Source: Megalonaias nervosa
Taxonomy: Eukaryota; Mollusca; Bivalvia; Unionida; Unionidae
Direction: 5' to 3'
Length of the DNA stretch: 64,000 nt
Assembly: GCA_016617855.1 (NCBI GenBank)
Contig: JAECUM010003715.1
Location: 62,001-126,000 of the forward strand
Shown: piece after piece, positions 57,891 to 64,000 of the stretch
Layout: the number at the start of each line of letters is the position of its first letter
Position numbering within the stretch: the first letter of the stretch is position 1
The notes under the pieces: generated by a model
Told to the model about the DNA's origin: nothing
What the model saw: only the letters and a program-made list of their open reading frames with translations
Databases searched by the model: none
Translations under genes and position numbers: made by a program

Positions 57891-57902
57891 TGTTAATCCG
57901 GT
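57891..57902. repeat. LINE target-site duplication, right copy
   Basis: tgttaatccggt, identical to 53428-53439. Viral coding sequence resumes immediately (ttatttgcgatgtcataatccg). Confidence 0.92.
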
Positions 57903-58018
57903 TTATTTGCGATGTCATAATCCGCTGTTGTCAGGGATGCATTTCAAACTTACTGGCCAGCGCGGACACCTTCTTGATTTGAGAAATGAATCCTTCATAA
58001 TAAGTTTATATGTGAGAT

Positions 58019-58042
58019 CCTGACAATAGTCAGGGACAAAGT
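58019..58042. repeat. Palindrome flanking a small ORF (left)
   Basis: cctgac-aata-gtcagg with a gacaaag extension. The same sequence recurs in reverse orientation at 58459-58481. It overlaps the stop codon of the large structural gene and may be a 3'-end hairpin. Confidence 0.6.
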
Positions 58043-58130
58043 CAACGAGTAAAAACAAATTCTTATAATAAATAAATCTGTTTCTGAATTTGTTGGCGGT
58101 TTTGTCAAACATGAAAAATAAATTATTTGT

Positions 58131-58424
58131 GTGGTATTATACAATGACCAACACACGAGAGATTTTGTATTCAACAAAGCGATACTCGAACATGCCTTCA
58201 AAACAATCTTGACACATCCCCACACAGAAACGTTTAGTGTTAATGTGCTTATTGATGAACATGGCGATGAAAAACCTTTGTTAACGCAGGAACAGTTAAA
58301 TGAGTTGCAACGAGAACATGTTATTACAGTTGTGTGTGATAGGGATCAAATTCTGAATTACGCACATTCTTGCCTTAAACGGTCCAAGTTACAGGAAATA
58401 CTTTATGGGTTATCCGAAAATTAA
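58131..58424 (+). CDS. Hypothetical protein, 97 aa, in viral copy 2
   Basis: The open frame runs from MVLYNDQHTRDFVFNKAIL to KLQEILYGLSEN, rich in charged residues and predicted helical in the second half (LTQEQLNELQREHVITVV). It lies 0.1 kb after the large structural gene and is bracketed by inverted copies of a CCTGAC/GTCAGG palindrome. No counterpart was found after copy 1. I do not recognise the family. Being undamaged in a decayed element could reflect youth, selection or chance. Confidence 0.4.
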   Translation: MVLYNDQHTRDFVFNKAILEHAFKTILTHPHTETFSVNVLIDEHGDEKPLLTQEQLNELQREHVITVVCDRDQILNYAHSCLKRSKLQEILYGLSEN

Positions 58425-59411
58425 AACTACCCAACCAAAAAAAGATTATAAGACAATAATTTTGTCCCTGACATAGTCAGGAAACTCCCACTTGCAGTGC
58501 TATTGTTTTCATATATTTACCTACGCTTCTGCTTCATGGCCATCATCCCTGTGTTACACCAGAACTCTCACTTACAGTGCTATCGTTCTCATATGTTTAT
58601 ATTTACCGGTGCTACTGCTTCATGAGTTAACAGTCACTATCTTGTTTACTCATACTGTCGATTTTTACCATTAGGTGAGGGGCTCCTCTTTTCCACCTCA
58701 TGGACATGCCAAGTAATTGTTACGTCAACAGAAATATAACAATAACTTTAATATTTTGTGCACACCTCCCCCAAAATCAAACCTTGGGGAGTGCAAAATC
58801 AGCAACCACCACGTTGTTCAACATGGTAGGGAGGTGTACATGAATTTTCAGTTATCATTATTGTTTTGTTGAATTTCGAGCTTTGGGGGAACTCCCAATT
58901 ATTATAAATGCGATTTATCGCAAACAGTCGACAAATTTGTCAGTGACGGGATTGTGAAACGCTAATTCCGCAGTGTTAGACCACGAGACTTCTCTACTAT
59001 CATATGTTTCAGAAATTATTAAAGTCATCAATACTTGGAAATCCAAAAACAGTTCACCTAATGGGTGTAGCTTATTTTTATCCTTGTCTGTTTATCTCTT
59101 TTTTCTTGACTATTATCCCAAACAAAGTCCGGGGGGGGGGGGGCAAGGAACCTGACAAAGTCAGAAAAACAAGGATAATGTTTTATTTTAAAAAAACACA
59201 AAAAATCCAAAAAAAAATTTTAAAAAAATTTATTTATAAGTGGAAGTCGTTATAAAATACAAGCGAGGTTACTCTTTAATCTCTCCAGAAGTGGAGGAAG
59301 CTTTACTTGACAGAATAATTTCCCTTAGCAAAACTCAAGAGTACTTTCCTGTTCTACTTCATCGAAAAATTCAGGAGTGAGTTACTTAAACATTATAGTT
59401 TGTATTTTTTT
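58425..59411. other. Spacer between structural and replication blocks
   Basis: Contains a palindrome (58459-58481), a ~79-bp direct duplication (58487-58545 and 58566-58630, sharing cagtgctat, gttctcatat and ctgcttcatg), and an inverted repeat 58757-58842. A third CCTGAC-aaa-GTCAG hairpin is at 59151, a G homopolymer near 59131, and an open 46-codon stretch without ATG at 59240-59380 (VEVVIKYKRGYSLISPEVEE) that may be a gene remnant. Confidence 0.5.
58757..58842. repeat. Nested inverted repeat / potential cruciform
   Basis: gcacacctccc at the left pairs with gggaggtgtac at the right. A second small hairpin (cccccaaaatcaaaccttgggg) lies inside the left part. AT-rich flanks follow. Confidence 0.55.
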
Positions 59412-60148
59412 TTAAAATGTTGATCTGGTTATTTCATCTGCGACACGTCGTATCGAAGCTGGAAAAATGCAGAAATATTTGTCAGCTGCATATATCGATT
59501 GAAGTTCTATCTCTTCCCATGTCTCTGTATTTACGGATATAACTGGTCTTGGAGATTTGTTATATTTTCCAATACCTTACAGTTTACAATTCTGACTTTG
59601 TGTAATAGCCTGTAGATTATTCAAAGAATTATTTCTTGGTTCTGAATCAATATGATTAATCACAAAATCACCTCGATCAGACCATAAAAACACTCATACA
59701 CAAATCTGTGCCATAGATACCTTTCCCCCAGCATTAAGCATGAGATAACCAGCATTATTAATAGAACCGACTGGTTTTTAGTTCGACTGTTCCTAATCAC
59801 ACCATCACGCTATGCCTCATAATTCTTGCTTTACAAATTCATCGGCGTTATTTTCTTGTTCCATTTATATAGTAAATATTATTTGTCTAAATTATTATTT
59901 CATTACTAGAAACAAATATGTAGAATTCTGCTAGCGTGAAAATTTAGCGAGATAATCCTCAGCGGTTTTATAGGAGATTTAACGTTGATGCCGTTGCCGT
60001 TATTTTTTTATCATTTCAAAGCTCTGTATTTTTTACCACCGCATTCTACGCACAACTGCGTTCCCCGATTCCCTTGTCACATTTCAAACACGAATTTGGT
60101 CCTAGACTTCTCGTCGCACACTTTGCATGTGGTATCCACAGAACTCAT
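59412..60148 (-). pseudogene. HNH homing-type endonuclease with N-terminal zinc finger
   Basis: On the - strand the frame starts MSSVDTTCKVCDEKSRTKF (first CxxC), and a second CxxC (LCVECGGKKY) follows after a stop and frame change. Further on is an HNH core (FVINHIDSEPRNNSLNNLQA, then ITQSQN). The end is SVNTETWEEIELQSIYAADK, a NUMOD-like DNA-binding tail, stopping at 59412-59414. Such genes are mobile endonucleases common in phages and large DNA viruses. It is transcribed against all neighbouring viral genes and is damaged by several stops, so it was probably an independent parasite of the element. Confidence 0.6.
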
Positions 60149-60274
60149 TTACACTGGCCTTGTTACAAGGAGTTGCAGAGCCAATCATCAACCACTTGCA
60201 ACTATTCTTTGCTTGAATCATTATATATTATAAATTAAAGCTCAATTTAAGTATATATTTGCCTTTATTGTAAG

Positions 60275-62340
60275 ATGGGAGAATTTACAAGAATATGTGC
60301 GATTAAGCCCTCTTAGGCTATATTTGATATTGACAGAATAACCCCTTACTTGCCGAGGCGAGCTCTGGTTGATGTTGATTTGACGAATAAGACTTTAATC
60401 AATCATATACGTGAAGCCAAGAGAGAGTTTTGTAACGATGGTGCGGTTCATATGTGGTCCACATTCAGAATTAGGCAAGACGATAACCCCAGATTGATGC
60501 TACAATGAATGACAAGCGAGCAAGGACAATCATTAATTATCTCGACGAACAAAGAAACCTGTATCGTAGCAGTAGACCCCGCCGCGGTAGACGCCGCGAA
60601 ATTAACCTGGATTATCCGTGACAAACGTGACCCAGTTCGAGAATCACACCGCGCTGGGGATGTTGTCACGTTAAATAAAAATTCCAAACCAGGAATACTG
60701 ACTGGTACTGACAAACCATATTATGAACGAGCATATCCTGTGACGGCAGTTGTTTATGCGATATATCCGCTAAATGATAAGCCTAGCGTTGATGATCTCC
60801 GCCCGATGAAAATTTCGACCAAAGAGAATCGTATAAATTGTGTAGCTGAAAGAGTTATAGAACATTTTACAAACGCAATACGTGGAAATGGTTTAACGGA
60901 TCAGAAACGCAAAACAATAAATGACTGGCCCGAGCGCGTGAAAGGAAATGGAGCTACGATTAAAGACGATGCTGAGTAAAAGATTAAAATTTCCAATAAT
61001 GGTGAAGACACTAACCGGTGAGATTTTGTACGAATCAAAATATAAATCAAAGGGAGCTTTGATAGAGATCATTGATCATAATGCTCACGCTTGGACGTCG
61101 GACGTAACATTATTTCCACGAACTCGAACTGTTAAATTTTATGACGGTGATATGTTCGATTTTATCAGAAATAGCAGTAAGAGTGACCCTGCATCCGTGT
61201 GGTTATTTCAAAGTTCCTAGTATAGCTATTATGATCAGTTTGTACGACCTAATGGAGATATTTATCATACAGAATCTCTTCATGGCGAGATGACAAAGAT
61301 TGCTTTGAAACACACGAACGATACTGGTGTTATCGAACAATTACTCAGTAATTGCTTCACCGTTCAGTCAGTTGCTGATCACTTTGCTCAGATGAAAAAT
61401 TCACGGAGGAAAACACGGTTGGAATTTCTTGAAGATATAAAACGCAGTTGTGTCGAATACGGGCACAATGGATTGTGGAATACTAAATACGATTATAAGG
61501 ATGTTACAGCAGTTTATATGTTTGCATTTTTTCCTGGAAGTTTTCTTGGAATGGGAGAGTGTCCTGAGTATTTTGAAATATTTGGACATCGAACACACGT
61601 GATGACTCGAGTTGCAATAAAAGGACCCTTTCCAGATTTTGACTTAACTGGATTTGCATGTATTGAGACATTCGAGTTTGCAACGGAAAATCCTTCATCC
61701 GGTTGTCGCTGTTTGGTTTGGTCGGCATTTTAATAAACGTGGTTGGACTCCAATAGTTTATTACGATATATGCTTAATGCAAAAATACTGACATCGTTAA
61801 CTGTGAGTGAAGCAATAATATCGTATCGACCACAAAAACATGTCTGGCTACCAAAACCCGCTGTCGATCTGTTCTCGACGAGAATCCCGATGCTGTAGAA
61901 TACGAAATTAAACTTGTATAAGATCTTGGCAGAAAAATAATTGGGAAATTTACGCAGGGAGGATCATATGATCATAAACGACATTGTACAAGATTAATTA
62001 TCGACAATGCTGTGCTCGATTTCGTAATTGCCGATACAACAGAGAAAAATATATTTGCAAATCGAAATAATGTTAACTTATTGGACGGAGCCAAATCAGG
62101 AACAGTTGTGAGCTACATTGATGGTAACTCACCACAGTTTACTCATTTAATATTTTCGATGTTAGAGTATGCTTCGATAAACTTACTATCGATGATAAAC
62201 AGATTTCCTGATACTGCGGTTAGAGTCGCAACAGATTCGTTTTGTATCAGTAAAAAAAAATGCAGGATTGCTAAATGAATTACAGATCGGCGTTGATGCA
62301 TCGTGGGGCGAATGGAGAATAAAAAGAGAAAAAAAAAAAT
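60275..62340 (+). pseudogene. Family-B-type DNA polymerase region of a replicase
   Basis: Frame 2 runs 60275-60979 with stops at 60314 and 60506 (MGEFTRICAIKPS; NRINCVAERVIEHF, GNGLTDQKRKTINDWPERV). Frame 3 runs 60948-61733 with one stop at 61218 (LTGEILYESKYKSKGALIEI, then HAWTSDVTLFPRT). YKDVTAVYMFAFFPGSFLG at about 61494 fits PolB motif A (D at 61500). After frameshifts come GGSYDHKRHCTRLIID and, at 62231, RVATDSFCI, fitting motif C (TDS). The wording matches long polymerase-helicase fusion proteins I recall from fungal and invertebrate genomes. The frame leads toward the helicase (WGEWRIKREKKK) with only an A-run slip between. Catalytic Asp residues are kept, but about seven lesions inactivate it. 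Confidence 0.58.
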
Positions 62341-63450
62341 AAAATACTCAGTTATTCTGAATCGGCTGATTATAGATCCCCAGATGGATCAGGGGAGATA
62401 TATAATAAAAACAGTCAAATGTCACAACCATCATCATCACCATCGGTATATGATCCTATGGTCAGACATAAAAACGTTTATCTCAATGGACCTGGAGGTT
62501 CTGGTGAAACAACACGTGCGATTGAATTATTCCTGAACCATGGTTCAGGGAATCTTGACATGATTGCACTAACTCTGACTCACCGACTTGCCAGAGAGAT
62601 GAAAGAAAGAGGTGTCAAATCTCATACTTATCACAGTTTCTTTCGGTGGAAGGAAGATGAGTGGACACCTGAACGAATGGGTGAGAAATATCTTCCTGAG
62701 ATCATTATCTGGGATGAGATATGCACGGTATCTGTTGACGTATTAAAAATGTTTCTTGATTGGTTATTGACTCGGAATACTGCTGGTATCATGTGTAGCA
62801 ATCGTAGTCAACCACCATCTTTTGTCGGCTCATCTCCGCATGACTAGTTAAAAGAATTCGTAGATTATTATGAGGAAATACTTGATGATGACAGAGCGCT
62901 TGATGATTCGTTAAAAGAATTCAGAAAGCTAATCAGACTGCATCCAGATAAGATTCAATGTGAAATAATGCGTGAAATAATTCCAGAAACAACAAACGAC
63001 GGTTTTTGGAATTTGTGGAGACCTGCTGATTTGATAATTGCCAGTCGGAAGATAGTTCGTGATTCACTTCAGCAGCGATTATTTCTGTTACATAAAGAGA
63101 AATTCTCAGATCTACCTATACCTTTGTGTTATCGCCCAGCAGATACAGGTAAGCAATATATTGATGTTGAAATTCCAGGACGCCTGACAGAGTCAGGGGT
63201 AGAACCAAGGAAACAAAAACTCGTTCTTAATGATATTGTTCTGGTTCCTGTTAATATTGTTGAGAGCGCGTTAGCGATGGATAAATCTCTATGGACTCTA
63301 GGATATCCTATAACTATTCATTCATCACAAGGATTTACTATTACGGATACTAATATCAAGATTGTCGATGATTGTATCGAATAGTCTTTAGTTCATCTAG
63401 CGGTGTTGAGAGTCAGAAGAATGTCTCAGCTACGGAGGGTTATCATAGAC
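62341..63450 (+). pseudogene. SF1 helicase region of the replicase
   Basis: One frame with two amber codons only (62845-62847 and 63382-63384), both where relatives have Trp. Walker A is VYLNGPGGSGETTRAIELF: the invariant Lys is Glu (codon gaa at 62506). Downstream are LTLTHRLAREMKERGV, YHSFFRW, Walker B EIIIWDEICTV (about 62695), DLIIASRKIVRD, and motifs V/VI YPITIHSSQGFTI with RVRRMSQLRRV. It would unwind DNA during element replication. The Lys to Glu change alone should abolish ATP hydrolysis. Confidence 0.75.
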
Positions 63451-63771
63451 TGCGCAATGAATAATAATCAAACTCAGAAAATCAACGACGATATAGTAAG
63501 GAAAAAAATTAGGTGGTTATCAGCAGTATAAAAAAATAAGCGTGACTTTGATATTGATGTTAAGTTTATCATGACACTGAAACAACAACAAAATAATCAC
63601 TGTGCTTGCTGTAACACAGTAATGTTGTGGCAGTATTCTTCTAATGACCCACGACAATTTACCGTGGATAGAATTAATAGTATTCTCGGCCACACACGCG
63701 AAAATGTGATGCTGACCTGTCTTGAGTGTAATCGACGTCGTGGAGCTGGTGTCCTGCTTTCACAGAAGTGA
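63451..63771 (+). pseudogene. C-terminal HNH nuclease domain of the replicase
   Basis: Same reading frame as the helicase, separated by a single TAA at 63529-63531. Contains CACCNTVMLW, FTVDRINSILGHTRENV and LTCLECNRRRG, a Cys4 HNH fold (CxxC, DR...H...N, CxxC). The unbroken frame from 62341 apart from three point stops argues that helicase and nuclease were one polypeptide. It ends at TGA 63769-63771. Confidence 0.7.
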
Positions 63772-64000
63772 AGGCGGTGGTAATTGTGTATATTCAGGAA
63801 GTACTTGTAATTGTTCACGGACAAATCCACGTTGAGGGGCAGTTGGGTCTAGTCTGTAGATTGCAGGTCTACCCGTGGATCTTACCACGCTACAAATTTT
63901 ATTTGTGGTTACACTCCAGACTGGGTCAGTCGCTCTTTTTTGTACCCCTCCCTCAAGTTCCCCCGGCTCATATAAATATCTGACAGTCACACTACCTAAT
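63772..64000. other. Window end, non-coding
   Basis: No gene recognised. A TATA-like catataaata lies at about 63970, next to ctgacagtcac. The segment aaatatctgacagt resembles the inner part of the MITE end at 21850-22161. The end of the viral element was not located. Confidence 0.35.

Larger units (their letters stand above)
52075..58023 (+). pseudogene. Large structural-protein candidate split by a LINE (copy 2)
   Basis: The first 281 codons are open (52075-52920): LRVYYSWPNIRSKSFGG, VVGIPTGSYQIEQIN, SAAIEISTPDYSVDI, SSIRTVLGWPEA and a Pro-rich linker. The TAA at 52918 is a frameshift effect: the next frame continues with PNDDLKQQIIE and LESDLGYISWIIIET, as copy 1 also shows. Later remnants are LPKFIIPGL, NDPDGGG and MCDAIDGSYQVNLE. 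The 3' end PVYLRCHNP, TGQRGHLLDLRNESFIISLY lies after the LINE (57903-58023). About 500 codons originally. The penultimate part (beta-strand-rich, GxY..IN) suggests a penton or minor capsid role; this is weak inference. Confidence 0.55.
46533..63771 (+). mobile_element. Endogenous DNA-virus-like element, copy 2 with replication block
   Basis: Same structural gene order as copy 1 (46533-58023), then a small ORF, a - strand HNH relic and a polymerase/helicase/HNH region to 63771. Two small structural ORFs are still open (47634-48059, and 52075-52920 in part). The LINE at 53440-57890 is a later insertion. No packaging ATPase, retroviral-type integrase or terminal inverted repeat is visible; these could lie beyond the window or have been lost. 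Confidence 0.75.

Noticed and set aside
63183..63197. Fourth CCTGAC/GTCAGG palindrome
   Set aside because: It lies inside helicase coding sequence and lacks the flanking extension; probably coincidence.
1..64000. Search for retroviral-type integrase and packaging ATPase of a canonical Polinton
   Set aside because: No convincing DDE integrase (outside the LTR elements) or FtsK/HerA-type ATPase motif was seen, so the element is not called a complete Polinton.

Overview
The window looks like metazoan nuclear DNA, most probably from a bivalve-type mollusc. It is AT-rich and carries intron-split genes with GT-AG junctions, intronic minisatellites, (CA)n tracts, a two-B-box TRIM-type gene, Nimb-like (I-superfamily) LINEs, a Ty3/gypsy element and a SINE of a kind I associate with molluscs. 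The taxonomic assignment is inference. I saw no rRNA, CRISPR array or bacterial-style operon.

1-15.5 kb: the 3' half of a PARP10/14/15-like gene on the + strand. Five exons have matching phases and end in a complete PARP catalytic domain whose usual active-site Tyr is Cys. Two introns end in tandem-repeat arrays close to the splice acceptor, and a third is largely filled by a decayed Nimb-like LINE plus a SINE. 15.5-23.3 kb: no certain gene; a LINE relic, minisatellites, a possible orphan terminal exon, and a decayed Ty3/gypsy relic with a nested MITE.

23.34-28.60 kb: a fairly young Ty3/gypsy retrotransposon on the - strand, flanked by ATAC repeats, with a full 5' LTR, tRNA-Leu primer site, gag and pol. 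It is dead: frameshifts, an amber codon in RT, and a deletion joining the integrase zinc finger directly to the middle of the 3' LTR. 29.9-31.6 kb: a B-box/coiled-coil (TRIM-like) gene with one frameshift and a candidate second exon. 31.6-39.2 kb: repeat relics only.

39.2-63.8 kb is the most interesting part: a decayed, duplicated endogenous DNA-virus-like element of the Polinton/adintovirus/adenovirus type. A structural block (scaffold-like protein, small basic protein, candidate double-jelly-roll capsid protein, hydrophobic minor protein followed by an adenain-type cysteine protease, fibre-like protein, membrane protein, and a large structural candidate) occurs twice in tandem in the same order and strand. 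Only the second block is followed by a replication block: a family-B-polymerase-like region, an SF1 helicase and a C-terminal HNH domain that look like one ancestral ORF. A separate - strand HNH endonuclease relic lies between the blocks. Nearly all genes carry stops or frameshifts, and a Nimb-like LINE with a perfect 12-bp target-site duplication has inserted into the last structural gene of copy 2. No packaging ATPase, retroviral-type integrase or terminal inverted repeat was found, so the element's ends and completeness are unknown.
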